Positions 20,815-36,940 of a stretch of 64,000 bases of DNA are shown here, piece after piece. The stretch is from Rhabditoides inermis (Eukaryota > Nematoda > Chromadorea > Rhabditida > Rhabditidae). The stretch covers positions 360,001 through 424,000 of the forward strand of contig CAWZYM010000126.1 in assembly GCA_963966185.1 (NCBI GenBank). Reading direction: 5' to 3'. The position numbers and the translations under genes were made by a program. Each line of letters begins with the position of its first letter. The stretch's first letter is position 1. The notes under the pieces are model-generated. The model did not search any database. It had not been told where the DNA came from and saw nothing but the letters and a program-made list of their open reading frames with translations.

Positions 20815-21308
20815 GCGGCAAACTTTTTTCTCGCTCCGTAGCGAGTTAGCGTTGAAGTTGACAATAGTGATGTGGTTTGATACTGATAAACCGCACACTC
20901 TTGGTTCAGCATGACGGTCGTATCCTTGCCGCGGATTCAAAGGTCGCATTTGCAGCGGCGACTCAGCCGCGCGCGATCAATCATCACATGGGAACGCAGT
21001 TTTATTTTGTAAAAAAAAGTGAACGGCAATGTAAACGTGTTGCTGACGCGTTGTGAACGGCGTGTAAACGGTCGGTTTTCAACGTTGCCAGCGACTACAT
21101 TTCGACTACCCACGACTGCGTTTCGAATGAAGACCTTGTAGATGGCCCCCTTTTCCCGGATAGTTGCACTGTGAACAGTGGCGCGCGCGCACACCGCTCC
21201 GCGAAGCACGCCACGCGTTCCCCGTTGCCAATTACCAGCAAGAGATTTCTAACGAAACTAAAATCGCTACGCGCCAAATCAATCGCGGCGCGGCCTGCGC
21301 GGTCGCCG

Positions 21309-21376
<68 letters not shown>

Positions 21377-21631
21377 CCCCCTCTCTCTCTCGCAACTATC
21401 CGGACAATCCGAACCGTGGCGCTGGTAGCGACCGATTCACTGCACCTGACTACTGTCGAACTACTGGCACTACGACACTCGCTTCTATTGAGGCAAGCGA
21501 TTGCGGAGCCAACTCGGATCGTATGTACCTTGGCACTGTCTGAGTGTGCACGTTCACGAGGATGCAGTTCTCACTCAAGTGTTCATTTCAATGTGTTTGT
21601 GAGCAACTTAACTAAAGAACAACACATACAC
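20815..21631. other. 3' flank of atlastin copy B, with CT microsatellite
   Basis: Homologous to about 8380-8900 downstream of copy A. A (CT)n tract at 21308-21392 is absent from copy A. Confidence 0.55.
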
Positions 21632-21637
21632 TTTATT
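21632..21637 (-). promoter_or_regulatory. Polyadenylation signal for atlastin copy B
   Basis: AATAAA on the minus strand, about 107 bp past the stop codon at 21744-21746. Its position matches the signal behind copy A. Confidence 0.55.
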
Positions 21638-21743
21638 CCATTCGAGACCCTCAAACATGCAATTAAATTGTGAAAGTCAACCATGATTCATTTACGTGAT
21701 CGAAACACGAGAAAACATATTGGATGAAGATTGTGTGTACCCT

Positions 21744-26241
<4,498 letters not shown>

Positions 26242-26296
26242 CGCTGCAATTCAATTTGTTTTAGAGAAGCAAACTACTCTAAAGTTCGTGTGTTAA

Positions 26297-26600
26297 AGGC
26301 ACAGTTGCGACTTATATCACTTATATCTGCCACAAAGCAAATGTTTTGCTAGAACAAAACATTTGCAACGAACGGGAATCGAACCGGCGAGCAACGCCAT
26401 GAAGCGAAGCAAAGCGAGTCTTTCATTTGCGCTTATGTCTCGGAGCCCAATTTTTGCAGTATTGAAGAGTAAGGCGGTAGGCCATTCGTGTTGAGACCAA
26501 TTTTAAATTCGAAAAATCTTCTTAATCTCAGGCAGTTGCAGATTTAAAAGTAACGCAGAAACGTCGTTATTTCGCACAAAATGCAAATGTGTTGTCAAAA
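26297..26600. mobile_element. Truncated TTAA MITE upstream of copy B
   Basis: Begins AGGCACAGTTGCGACTTATA after TTAA (26293-26296). It is a diverged copy of 16626-17010, with an internal inverted B box (GGAATCGAACC) and no right terminus. Confidence 0.6.
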
Positions 26601-27127
26601 CATGAAAACTTCTCATATTCAAAGAGACAGCTAAGAAAAACATTGCGGCCGATCCGTCAAGAGTGACCTGTTTCGTACACACATTCGTCCGCACCTGGAA
26701 AACGGATGGTCTTCATTAGCGCGCTTAATAAATCTTACTTTTCATAAGTGCACAGTTAGTATAATAGGCTCGAACTTAGCTCAGGATTTTTCGTTGAAAA
26801 CATTATCGTGGATTTTGAACATACCGTATACTGAACGAAATGCACAGCATATTTGTTATTGCCGTTCATATCTCTACTCCACTGATCCTCTCACATCACC
26901 ACGTGGCGTAGTGGTAATGCTATCGCTTAGGAAGCAGCGGTCCGCGGGTTCGATCTTGGCTACCCACGCAAAATTTTGTCAAATTGAAAACATCATCCAA
27001 AGTGCTCTGATCGTTGTCTAACCACTCTAATGTCTCTCGTGAAAAGAGTGGAACTCATTTGCGGGCCCACTATAGTTGTTTTGTTATTGAATAATCTCGG
27101 CAGCAGCCGAAAGGGGCACAAGGTCAA
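26601..27127. other. Intergenic, with degenerate tRNA-like sequence
   Basis: At 26902-26968 a segment has an A-box-like TGGCGTAGTGG and a B-box-like GGGTTCGATCTTGG ending in CCCACG. The stems pair poorly, so it looks like a tRNA-derived SINE head or tRNA pseudogene. Nothing else is supported. Confidence 0.35.
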
Positions 27128-27375
27128 TCGATTATGAGCGGGTGAAAGGTCCCCCACATATCACTACGCTGCAGCTTTTCTCCGGCCGCGCATCGCTTAT
27201 GTTTCCACATTAGGCGACACTCTTCTATCGTTACGGCGTGCAATGTTTCCGATCTCTCGATTGAGCGCGCACCAAAAAAATTGACTCGGAACATAGCGAT
27301 CTGAGAGATAACCTTGTAAACGTACGCGTCCGACTCGTACTGCTCGGTGTTTGGACGTAGGAGGAGTAGGGACAG
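27128..27375 (-). pseudogene. Degraded endogenous viral glycoprotein-like fragment
   Basis: One open minus-strand stretch of about 80 codons, without its own start, ends at a TGA at 27128-27130. It contains DAYVYKVISQ, the strong NFFGARSIERSE motif and TIEECRLMWKHKRC, followed by a W-G-T tract. From family knowledge, NFFGAKS-like text followed by a VxxEECR.M...K.C block occurs near the N-terminus of glycoproteins of chuvirus/rhabdovirus-like negative-strand viruses and of their genome-integrated relatives. Upstream sequence (27380-27620) offers other cysteine-containing pieces in different frames, so the copy is shifted and broken. I could not confirm this by search. Confidence 0.4.
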
Positions 27376-28459
27376 GGTTCTGCCAGCGCGGACTGATCTG
27401 GCAGGAGGCGACTGCCAACGAAGAAAATGATTGGCGGGACGTGCGCTTGTGGGAGCGAATCAGCAAGCCGCACAAGACCAGCTACGAAGATTTTGTCGAG
27501 AAATTACCTCCTCGAGTTGTCGAGAAATTACCTCCTCGACGCACTCTTCGCAATCCGGATCAGCTTCGACAGCATAGATACCACCAAGGTCACCTCCCAC
27601 TGCGATCAGAAGAGATATGTCGACTTATGCCACTCTTCCTCCACCTCACCTCCGCTCTCGAAGACGACGCCATACTCGTTGTCGAGCTCATCTCTCTCCA
27701 GGTCGCCTGCCGGGCATGACGATGGGAGTCGCTCGTCGCAGAATAATACCCCCGTCACCACCGTGACCGACCTCATGAATTGAGCAACTCTTCCGGCTTT
27801 TCGCTGCTCGCCTCCATCGACCACACCACCTCCAACACTTGGCTTATCGCCACTACCTTTCTCCTTTTGGATATTTTTTTTACCAGTTGCCGAGGTCGGC
27901 AACCCGCATTGGGGATAGCTATGACGTATGCTGCGCACACAGAAACTTGGCATGTGTACTCAACAACACATTCTTTGATGCTATCAAGCCGCCGAGCGTT
28001 CGCTGACTCATCTCTCTCTCTCCTGTCTCTCTCCCGCTCTCACCCGCGCGCCGCGTCACGCATGAGTCAATATGAGAGAAAGAGAGAGTACAGGCAAACA
28101 GTTTCCTTGAGATCCACCAATCAACCAGGCTACACTCAATTAAACCACTTACCACACCACTTTCAATATCACTCCCCATCATCTTGGGAACGGGCTCTAA
28201 TGTGTTGTCATTCCAGGCCCAATCGCCTGGCGATTGGGCTGCGCAGCACTCTCGCAGCACTCTCCCGACAGCCGTATATAAGCAGGCCGCCGGAATCATC
28301 GAGGTCCACTTCAACTTCTGCTTATTGCACCCTAACCTCCTTCATAAATTGTAATTGTGCCGTATACGCGTTGTGAGTGTGTGTGTGTGTGTTTTGGGAC
28401 AAGGTGTGCGCCACGTCCAACTCCTCTGCCCCACCTTAACCAGGTGGCGGCATGAGTTA
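27376..28459. other. No gene supported; short tandem duplication
   Basis: A 24-bp duplication (containing TCGAGAAATTACCTCCTCGA) lies at about 27496-27540. Long overlapping frames on both strands here show no domain or splice support. Some may be further debris of the viral-like fragment. Confidence 0.3.
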
Positions 28460-28830
28460 CTATATGTAATAAGCGTTTCACAGAGCGCCACGTCCTATCA
28501 AATGGATCGTTATCACTCAAGTACTGATGTGAATCTCTCACGATCGTTGTGAGTACTGCGAAATGCGGGGTATCGCAAACAGCTTACCCGATCTCCGTAA
28601 GCATGGAACGTGGGCCAGAAGCCATGCGTTCGTACACGGGGGTTTTCAGTGAGATAAGAACTTTCTTTTTTTGTCAATGATACTAAATAAACAGCTTCAT
28701 TTGGACATAATATGTTTTCGATGGAACTGTAAACAACCGGTCATTATCGCGTTTTTCAAGCAAACTGAGTGAGTGAATAACGCCAGAGTATCATGTCATG
28801 TGCACATCAAGAGTTTTTGTCGTTCTAGCG
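28460..28830. repeat. Second copy of the 18020-18440 segment
   Basis: Diverged direct copy. It ends abruptly at AAGAGTTTTTGTCGTTCT, where the truncated LINE begins. Confidence 0.7.
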
Positions 28831-29160
28831 AGACGAGGGACTAGCAGCGAGAACATGCGGGCAAGATCCGGACTGGCGAATCCAATCTCCTACATAGCGC
28901 GAAGCAAACATCGATGGGCCAGACACGTACAAAGGAGGACGGACGGGCGATGGACACGGGCGACTACCGGTTGGAGGCCGCGCAACGTCACTCGAGAACC
29001 CGGACGGCCGCCAACCCGCTGGGCAGATTCTGTCCGCAATAATACAAAGCTGTTCTATGGGCGTAGGAAGACTACAAGCACTGGGCAACTGCAGCTCGAG
29101 ACCGTGCACTGTGGCGAAAGATGGGCTCCTGAAGGAGCATTCAAGTGTTCAAGTAAGTGT
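28831..29160 (+). pseudogene. RTE-like LINE C-terminal fragment
   Basis: Plus-strand frame: YIARSKHRWARHVQRRTDGR, then WTRATTGWRPRN and PGRPPTRWADSVRN. The K..WAGH..R...RW......W.P....R..GRPP.RW pattern is the hallmark C-terminus of RTE-type and related LINE proteins. Another frame then continues ATAARDRALWRKMG. 5'-truncated, with no reverse-transcriptase core. Confidence 0.8.
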
Positions 29161-29424
29161 ATAAAGACGACAAAAAATCGAAAAGACGCTGCAGATCCTC
29201 CATGCAAGACACTACCAACGCTATACCGTAGTATCAATCACTGCGCGCCCTCGAATGATATCGCGCGTGTCACTGTATTGATTGACCTGGTGTGTGATAA
29301 GTCTGTGCGTGTTTCTTTCATTTTTTTTGTCGCTTTAGCGTGTAGTGTGTACAGTGCAGAACAATTGTGAATGCCAAACAGTGACCTTCCAATAGTGAAA
29401 AAAAAACAAATGTTGAACTTTCTA

Positions 29425-29645
29425 TAGTCGATGCCGTTATGAAGCAGCATCTCGTCGAGGTCTTCGTAGTCGTGTTGGGTGGGATGGAAGGACCAGACGA
29501 GGCTCATGTACGCTAGCACGATGCATGAAGAGACTCCGCACATTGGGAGAATGTAGCGCGCCTCCTTGAAGAATAACAGACAGTGAGGTCTGAAACGGTT
29601 TGCTACAGAATTAGGGCGAATTTTGAACACGATATCTGTTATGTT
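29425..29645 (-). CDS. Exon of an unrecognised membrane protein gene
   Basis: The minus-strand exon follows a good acceptor (TTCTTTCAG, 29646 upward) and reads NITDIVFKIRPNSVANRF, RPHCLLFFKEARYILPMCG, VSSCIVLAYMSLVW, SFHPTQHDYEDLDEMLLHNG. About 23 residues (YILP to WSF) are hydrophobic enough for a membrane helix, followed by an acidic segment. Third positions are C-rich, unlike the flanking repeats. The frame stays open to 29238, but the last 60 residues look non-coding, and a donor near 29425 (AAAGTTCA) is possible. Upstream exons were not found, and a hairpin module plus a LINE lie just upstream. Confidence 0.4.
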
Positions 29646-29687
29646 CTGAAAGAAAAGAAAATTTTCGAAAATATTAGTAGTGCAAAG

Positions 29688-29713
29688 ACTAGCGCTTCGG
29701 CGCGCTGCCGCGC
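29688..29713. repeat. GC-rich terminal hairpin, interrupted by LINE
   Basis: Reads ACTAGCGCTTCGGCGCGCTG and then CCGCGCGCCTCCGTAC. The usual closing TAG and following flank (GGTATCC...) resume after the LINE at 32075. Confidence 0.75.
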
Positions 29714-32076
29714 GCCTCCGTACTCTCGATATCGTACTCACCGATTCCATATCGCTTTTTCAAAATGTCAGTGTGCTGCCGCGTTTCTCTCTCTGTGATC
29801 ATTTACCAGTTGAGTTTCGGTTGCGACTCGGAGTGGGTGAAGCAGTGAGAGAGACGCCCCGCCTGGCATATCGGAGAGCGAAATGGGATGAGATAAACAA
29901 GGCAATTGCGTGCACTGACTGGACATATGATTTCATTGGTTTGACATTAGAACAGGCTACACTTCTTTTTACCGAGCGAATGAAACTTCTTATTACTAAC
30001 TTCATCCCTCTCCTTCCCCCGCGTAGAGCAACTAACCCGCCAAAACATGTCGAGAAATTAAGAAAACAAGCATTGCGATATTCGATCCTACATCCCGAGT
30101 CTAGAAAATCTGATAAAGCTCAGCGCAAATTACGCAAAGCGTTATTTTCATGGCATTGTAAGAGGGAAGCGCGGCTGATCGCGGGAGGGAACAAGCGGGC
30201 GCTCTTTCGAGATGTGCGCGCTAGGCTCTTCCCCGCGGATGGCATCGCGTCTCTCTCTCGAAATGGTGTTTTGGTGCATGAGTCACGGGAGAAGGCGGAG
30301 CTTTTCGGTGAGCATTTTGATGCGATATTCTCGCCTCAGGGTGCCCCTCCGACAGGTGCCGTGCTCCCGCAACACACACATCAACTCACGTCCATTCAAA
30401 TATCATATGCAGAAATACATAAAACCATTCAACGATTAGCATCAAAAACTAATACCAGTCCCGATGGCATCACTCACACTTTTCTGAAGAACACGGTAGA
30501 TACTATTAGTGTCCCACTTTCGATTCTTTTTTCAATGTCCACATCGGTCTGCGCAGTCCCCCGAATCTGGAGACTGGCGTATATCAAGCCATTGTTCAAA
30601 AAGGGATCTCGTGATAACATCTCCAATTACCGCCCTATTAGTCTTACCAGCAGTGTTGCCAAAGTCCTTGAACGCATTTTTGTTAAACAATTGACTTCAT
30701 TCCTCGAATCAAATAACCTTATCTCATCTAAGCAGTTTGGTTTTCGCAAGAATCGTTCGACAGGCGCTCAACTCATTCAGTGCTATAGTCATTGGTTGAA
30801 ACATGTTTCTAACGGTTTTGTGATTGATTGCATATACATCGATTTTAAGAAAGCTTTCGATACTATAAACCATTCTCTTTTATTTAATAAGTTGCATTCG
30901 CTCGGTGTAAGAGGAAATGTATTGGGGTGGATTCGTAGCTTCCTGTCCGACCGTTGCCAACAGGTGATGGTTGGAGAGGAACTTTCCGCACCAAGACTCG
31001 TCAATTGCGGCGTGCCGCAAGGGTCGTGCCTGGGCCCAATATTGTTCAATGTGTATATCAATGACATCATAGCGCATTTGCCTGATTATGTTTCGTGTGA
31101 GTTATATGCAGATGATTTGAAAGTTTCTTTCGCATTTGATAAAGACGATCTTTCTGCCAAATCCAAGTTTCAATGTGCCATTGACACAATTACTGATTGG
31201 TCTCATCAATGGGGATTACAAATTTCCACTGAAAAGACACAAATTTTGCACATTGGTCGCCGAAATCCCCGTTTTGAGTATACAGCAGGCGGCACCACTC
31301 TCGCACCTGCTAACTCAGTCCGGGATTTGGGCATAACTATGAGCACTTCTCTGGTATTTGACTCTCACTATGACCTCATCATTCAAAATACGCTCAACTC
31401 AATCAATGATTTTCTGAGGGTTTATCAAACGAGAAATTTACATGTCTTGGTTGTTGCCTACACCACCTATTTCCGATGTAAATTGGAGTACTGCACTGAG
31501 CTGTGGAACCCTCAGGATGTGGGATCGGTGAATGCGATAGAATCTGTGCAGCGATACTATACGCGCCGAATATGTCGCCGCGCTGGTTTGTTCTCACTCA
31601 CCTATCCCCAACGATTACAACTTCTCGGCTTACAAACATTAGAGCAACGGCGCATTCTGAATGATGTGGCATACATGCATAAAGTGACCACAAACTCTAC
31701 ATACCTTGACTATCATGGTCTTTTCAACTTTGTACCAACTCGTTCTCGCACTTCTCATGGGTGGCGCGTGGTTCCGTGTTTTGATACAGCCCTTAAGAGC
31801 AGTGCATTTTTCAACAGGATTTATAGGCTTTGGAACTCACTCCCCCCTTCCATAGTAATGTCTGCAAAACATGAAACTGTGAAATCCTTCCTAGAAAGTA
31901 ATCCCCATTTGTTGCCAGTTTCGAAGATTCGTAGACTGTAGTCAACTTTCGATGCTTTCTGTATCATTTTACACTTTTTTTTTCTCTCTCATACCGTATG
32001 CCATTGCTCATTTTGCTGTATTGAACTGTTTCTCCAAATGTACACGGTAATAAACTTATTATTATTATTATTATTA
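29714..32076 (+). mobile_element. 5'-truncated CR1/Jockey-like LINE
   Basis: Contains a nearly complete reverse-transcriptase gene and ends in AATAAA and (TTA)n at about 32048-32076. Both edges fall inside a GC hairpin whose intact versions occur elsewhere, which shows where the element entered. Confidence 0.8.
29740..31941 (+). CDS. LINE reverse transcriptase ORF2 (endonuclease end plus RT)
   Basis: Begins within the last endonuclease motif (LCDHLPVEFRLRL, normally SDH), so most of the APE-type endonuclease is lost. RT follows: LAYIKPLFKKGSRDNISNYR, PISLTSSVAKVLERIF, KQFGFRKNRSTGAQLI, first catalytic Asp in CIYIDFKKAFDTINH, GVPQGSCLGPILFNVYIND, and the active site CELYADDLKV (31099-31128). 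The C-terminal region has TTYFRCKLEYCTELWNP and LGLQTLEQRRILNDV. Motif wording fits the CR1/Jockey group. The frame is uninterrupted to its stop, suggesting a young insertion. The annotated start codon has no biological meaning. Confidence 0.88.
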   Translation, partial: TDSISLFQNVSVLPRFSLCDHLPVEFRLRLGVGEAVRETPRLAYRRAKWDEINKAIACTDWTYDFIGLTLEQATLLFTERMKLLITNFIPLLPPRRATNPPKHVEKLRKQALRYSILHPESRKSDKAQRKLRKALFSWHCKREARLIAGGNKRALFRDVRARLFPADGIASLSRNGVLVHESREKAELFGEHFDAIFSPQGAPPTGAVLPQHTHQLTSIQISYAEIHKTIQRLASKTNTSPDGITHTFLKNTVDTISVPLSILFSMSTSVCAVPRIWRLAYIKPLFKKGSRDNISNYRPISLTSSVAKVLERIFVKQLTSFLESNNLISSKQFGFRKNRSTGAQLIQCYSHWLKHVSNGFVIDCIYIDFKKAFDTINHSLLFNKLHSLGVRGNVLGWIRSFLSDRCQQVMVGEELSAPRLVNCGVPQGSCLGPILFNVYINDIIAHLPDYVSCELYADDLKVSFAFDKDDLSAKSKFQCAIDTITDWSHQWGLQISTEKTQILHIGRRNPRFEYTAGGTTLAPANSVRDLGITMSTSLVFDSHYDLIIQNTLNSINDFLRVYQTRNLHVLVVAYTTYFRCKLEYCTELWNPQDVGSVNAIESVQRYYTRRICRRAGLFSLTYPQRLQLLGLQTLEQRRILNDVAYMHKVTTNSTYLDYHGLFNFVPTRSRTSHGWRVVPCFDTALKSSAFFNRIYRLWNSLPPSIVMSAKHETVKSFLESNPHLLPVSKIRRL

Positions 32077-32329
32077 GGTATCCAAGAATAGAAAATTGAA
32101 TAGTAGTTCATCTTTCGGCTTGTTCTCTATTGCTTCTTACGAAGAGACATCCATGTGAAATGTCTATGTATCTCTTTCACTTTCTGTCTTTCTAACTTTC
32201 TCTCTCCTACTTTCTCTATATTTTTTATTTCTCACTTTCCTTATTTTTACCTATATACACTCTCTTTCCCTCTCTCTCTCTTTCTCTCTCCCTCGTCTCC
32301 TCTCACGTCTCCGTTGCGGTCACAGAATT

Positions 32330-34445
32330 TTTCTAGAGACAGTATTATGGTCTTTTCTGTATACTTTCACGTCTTCGCTGCTGTCACATCACTTTTCTAG
32401 AAGCAGTTCTATGCTCTCATCTGTCTACTCTCAAGTATCCGCATCGATCACATCACTTTTCTAGAAACAGTTCTATGCTCTCTTCTCTCTACTCTCACGT
32501 CTTCGCATCGATCACGTCACTTTTCTAGAAGCAGTTCTATGCTCTCATCTGTCTACTCTCAAGTATCCGCATCGATCACATCTTTTTTCTAGAAGCAGTT
32601 CTATACTCTCATCTGTCTACTCTCACGTCTCCGCATCGGGCACAACACTTTTCTAGAAACAGTTCTATGCTCTATTCTCTCTACTCTCACGTCTTCGCAT
32701 CGATCACGTCACTTTTCTAGAAGCAGTTCTATGCTCTCATCTGTCTACTCTCACGTCTCCGCATCGGGCACAACACTTTTCTAGAAACAGTTCTATGCTC
32801 TCTTCTCTCTACTCTCACGTCTTCGCATCGATCACGTCACTTTTCTAGAAGCAGTTTTATGCTCTCATCTCTCTACTCTCAAGTATCCGCATCGATCACA
32901 TCACTTTTCTAGAAGCAGTTCTATGCTCTCATCTGTCTACTCTCACGTCTCCTCATCGGGCACAACACTTTTCTAGAAGCAGTTCTATGCTCTCTTCTCT
33001 CTACTCTCACGTCTCCGCATCGATCACGTCACTTTTATAGAACTCATCTGTCTACTCTCAAGTATCCGCATCGATCACATCACTTTTCTAGAAGCAGTTC
33101 TATTCTCTCATCTGTCTACTCTCACGTCTCCGCATCGGGCACAACACTTTTCTAGAAACAGTTCTATGCTCTCTTCTCTCTACTCTCACGTCTTCGCATC
33201 GGGCACAACACTTTTCTAGAAACAGTTCCATGCTCTCTTCTATCTACTCTCACGTCTCCGCATCGAGCAAATCACTTTTCTAGAGACAGTTGTATGCTCT
33301 CTTCTGTCTACTCTCACGTCTCCGCATCGATCACAACATTTTTCTAGAATGTGTTATATGTTCTCTTCTGTCTACATACTCTCACGTGTTATATGCTCTC
33401 TTCTGTCTACTCTCACGTCTCTGCATCGATCACATCACTTTTCTAGAAACAGTTCTATGCTCTTTTCTGTCTACTCTCACGTCTCTGCATCGATCAAATC
33501 ACTTTTCTAGAAACAGTTATATGCTCTCTTCTGTCTACTCTCACGTCTCTGCATCGATCAAGTCACTTTTCTAGAAACAGTTGTATGCTCTCTTCTGTCT
33601 ACTCTCACGTCTCCGCATCGATCACAACATCACAACACAACAGTTTTCTAGAGACAGTTCCATGCTCTCTTCTGTCTACTCTCACGTCTCTGCATCGATC
33701 GAATCACTTTTTTAGAAACATTTGTATGCTCTCTTCTGTCTACTCTCACGTCTCTGCATCGATCACATCACTTTTCTAGAAACAGTTGTATGCTCTCTTC
33801 TGTCTACTCTCACGTCTCTGCATCGATCAAGTCACTTTTCTAGAAACAGTTGTATGCTCTCTTCTGTCTACTCTCACGTCTCTGCATCGACCACATCACT
33901 TTTCTAGAAACAGTTATATGCTCTCTTCTGTCTACTCTCACGTCTCTGCATCGATCAAATCACTTTTCTAGAAACATTTGTATGCTCTCTTCTGTCTACT
34001 CTCACGTCTCTGCATCGATCACATCACTTTTCTAGAAACAGTTATATGCTCTCTTCTGTCTACTCTCACGTCTCTGCATCGATCAAATCACTTTTCTAGA
34101 AACATTTGTATGCTCTCTTCTGTCTACTCTCACGTCTCTGCATCGATCACATCACTTTTCTAGAAACAGTTATATGCTCTCTTCTGTCTACTCTCACGTC
34201 TCTGCATCGATCACATCATTTTTTCTAGAAACAGTTGTGTGCTCTCTTCTGTCTACTCTAACGTCTCTGCATCGACCACATCACTTTTCTAGAAACAGTT
34301 GTATGCTCTTTTCTGTCTACTCTCACGTCTCTGCATCGATCAAGTCACTTTTCTAGAAACAGTTGTATGCTCTCTTCTGTCTACTCTCACGTCTCTGCAT
34401 CGATCACATCACTTTTCTAGAAGCAGTTGTATGCTTTCTTCTGTC
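32330..34445. repeat. 64-bp minisatellite, about 33 copies
   Basis: Unit: CTCTCTTCTGTCTACTCTCA, CGTCTCTGCATCGATCACAT, CACTTTTCTAGAAACAGTT. Reverse complement of the array at 12066-13590. The left half carries divergent variants (GGGCACAACACTTTTC, AAGTATCCGCATCG) alternating in a higher-order pattern; the right half is more uniform. Open frames with period 64 codons-by-three shifts are artefacts. Confidence 0.92.
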
Positions 34446-35842
34446 TAGTTCTATTAAATTAAAAAGGGTAGCAATTCATGTAAAAAAATTATGACTCAAC
34501 ATCAATTACAGATATCATTCATTCTTTAATCACAGCCGTCGTAATTTGGAATGAGTCTTGCAGATGCTCACCTCACCTCCTTTCCATTCTTTACTGAACT
34601 GCTCAAAAGACAACGCGTTTTCCAGTAATAACGAGAGCATAACAGTCTCGATAAAACATTGTTCTATTAACAAAAAAAGAAGAAGAAATATATGTCTACA
34701 ATGCAGTGACCTTTTCATGCGACGGCTGACAGAAAGCACGCCGGCTGGCACGCCCCTCGCATAATCTGCGCTTGCTGTAGAAGTAGTATTGAAAGAGGAT
34801 GACAATGAAAGTGTTTTCTACAACATTATGTACCCGATCGGTCACTGTTTTCAATTCGTATTTCTATCATACACATACAATGACCTCGTTGTCACGGCTG
34901 AGAGAAAATAAGCCGGTGGGCGCGCTGTTGTGAGCATGTTTAAAGTGATTTGATAAAGTTTGAAGTTTGTGTGATCTTTACAAACCATTATTTAACGACT
35001 GAACTCGTCTTGCAAAACTTTCCTTGTCTTTCCCAGTCTTCAACTGTTCGTTTCGTTGAAGTTTTGCGTTGAAGCTAGAAACTTTGTCTTTTTCAACAGA
35101 ATCAATCTAGTATTGACAATATGTACACGTGTTTCTATTGAACAAACGCACCACTATGTGGATATGGGTCAGTAATTGCGAATGCCAACTAATTGGTATT
35201 GATCTGTTGACCTCGCGGCTGGTAGCGAGCAACCCGGAGGGCGCGACCCCAGCAAGTAGCGCGCACTCAAAAGTGATCTAATATCATATGAAGACAAAGT
35301 CCGATCGTTCTGAAATTTTGACAGTAGTTCTTATATGCCCATAAAAGCTTAAGTTTACAAATTGGACACTCTATATTGCCTGTACGAAAAGTCGATCATA
35401 TTGGCTTTCATTCGCGACTTTTCCTAAAGTGAAACAAATTTTTATACTCTATTTCACGTAATCTGTCATCTATTCAATTTTTATAGAAATCGAAGATCAT
35501 GAATTTTGGGTGCAATTTGGGTACATTCACCTATTTGGGCATGAAGATGAGGTCACACTCAGCTAGTATTGCGGCTATCGATTTTTTCTAGGTCGATTCA
35601 CCTACCCTCCAAGTTTCGTTCGATTTGAAGTATTTTGAAAATTTTCTCCATAGTTAAGAGATTAGGTGATAACTATGATCAGAAGATCGCTATTGACGAG
35701 ATATTTGGAATTTTGCGTTCTCAGATATTGAAGAAACTTTCTAGAAAAATTTAGTAGTTAGAGTAGACTTTGAAAAGAGATATCTCTCCGGAAGGACGGA
35801 CAGACAGACAGACACCATAGTAAATATTAGTCTCAATGGGGG
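34446..35842 (+). mobile_element. Core and 3' end of hairpin module 1
   Basis: Holds the conserved module core: GGATATGGGTCAGTAATTGC, GGCTGGTAGCGAGCAACCCG, AAAGTCGATCATATTGGC, ATCGAAGATCATGAATTTTG, CTCCATAGTTAAGAGATTAG, then (CAGA)n, CCATAGTAAATATTAG and the hairpin. No protein is encoded. Confidence 0.8.
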
Positions 35843-35881
35843 ACTAGCGCTCCGGCGCGCTGTCGCGCGCCTCCGCACTAG
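35843..35881. repeat. GC-rich terminal hairpin (module 1/2 junction)
   Basis: CTAGCGCTCCGGCGCGCTGT followed by CGCGCGCCTCCGCACTAG. The arms pair around the central TGT. Confidence 0.85.
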
Positions 35882-36302
35882 GCATACAAGATACAAAAAT
35901 ATACAAAATAGAAAAATAGTTGCTTTTTGCGTAGAAACATGTATCTCTTTCAAGTTCTGTCTGTTTCAACTATCTCTCACCTCCTTTTTTCTTCTGTTTT
36001 CTTTCTAGTTTTCTCTATTTTCAACTCATTACTTCCTCTTCCCCCATATCTCTCCCCTACCTCTCTCTCCCCCTCTCTCTCTATCCCTCTCTCTCTCTCC
36101 CTCTCTACTCTCCTTCCTCTCTCCACCTCCGTCTCTCTCTTTTTCACTATTTTTTATCTCTATTCTCACGTCTCCGCAGCGGTGACAACAAACTTCTAGA
36201 GACAGTACTATGGCACCTTCTGTCTACTCTTCTACTCTCACGTCTGCAGCAGTCACTGCGACTATGGAGAGACAGTTATATTTCCTCTCCTTCCTCTCTC
36301 CT

Positions 36303-36342
<40 letters not shown>

Positions 36343-36711
36343 CCTTCTATTTTTCTCTCTCTCACTCTCTTGTCTTTTCTCACGTCTTTGCATCGGTGAC
36401 AACAATTGTCTAGAGACAGTACTATAGCACATTTTATCTACTCTTCTACTCTCACCTCTGCAGCATTCACTGCGACTTTAAATAGACAGTTATGTCTACT
36501 CTCCCTCTTCTCTTCTTCTCTCTCTCTCTTCTCTCTCTCTCTTTCTCTTCCTTCTCTCTCTCTCTCTCTCACTCTCTTGTCTATTCTCACGTCTCTGCAT
36601 CGGTGACAACAATTATCTAGTCACAGTACTATGACACCTCTTTATCTACTCTTCTACTCTCACGTCTGCAGCAGTCACTGCCACTTTCAATATACAGTGT
36701 CTCTCTTCTCT

Positions 36712-36756
<45 letters not shown>

Positions 36757-36891
36757 TTTTCTTGTCTCACGTCTCTGCATCGGTGACAACAATTATCTAG
36801 AGACAGTACTATGACACCTTTTATCTACTTTTCTACTCTCACGTCTGCAGCAGTCACTGCCACTTTCAATAGACAGTTATGTCTACTCTCC

Positions 36892-36940
<49 letters not shown>

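Noticed and set aside
26893..26970. A functional tRNA gene
   Set aside because: A- and B-box-like motifs are present, but acceptor and T stems pair poorly and the anticodon loop is not the right size. Better explained as a tRNA-derived SINE or pseudogene.
33290..34356. Repeated ORFs with YSHVSASI and [10 protein letters not shown] motifs
   Set aside because: Products of the 64-bp minisatellite. 64 is not a multiple of three, so frames cycle and no selection for a protein is evident.
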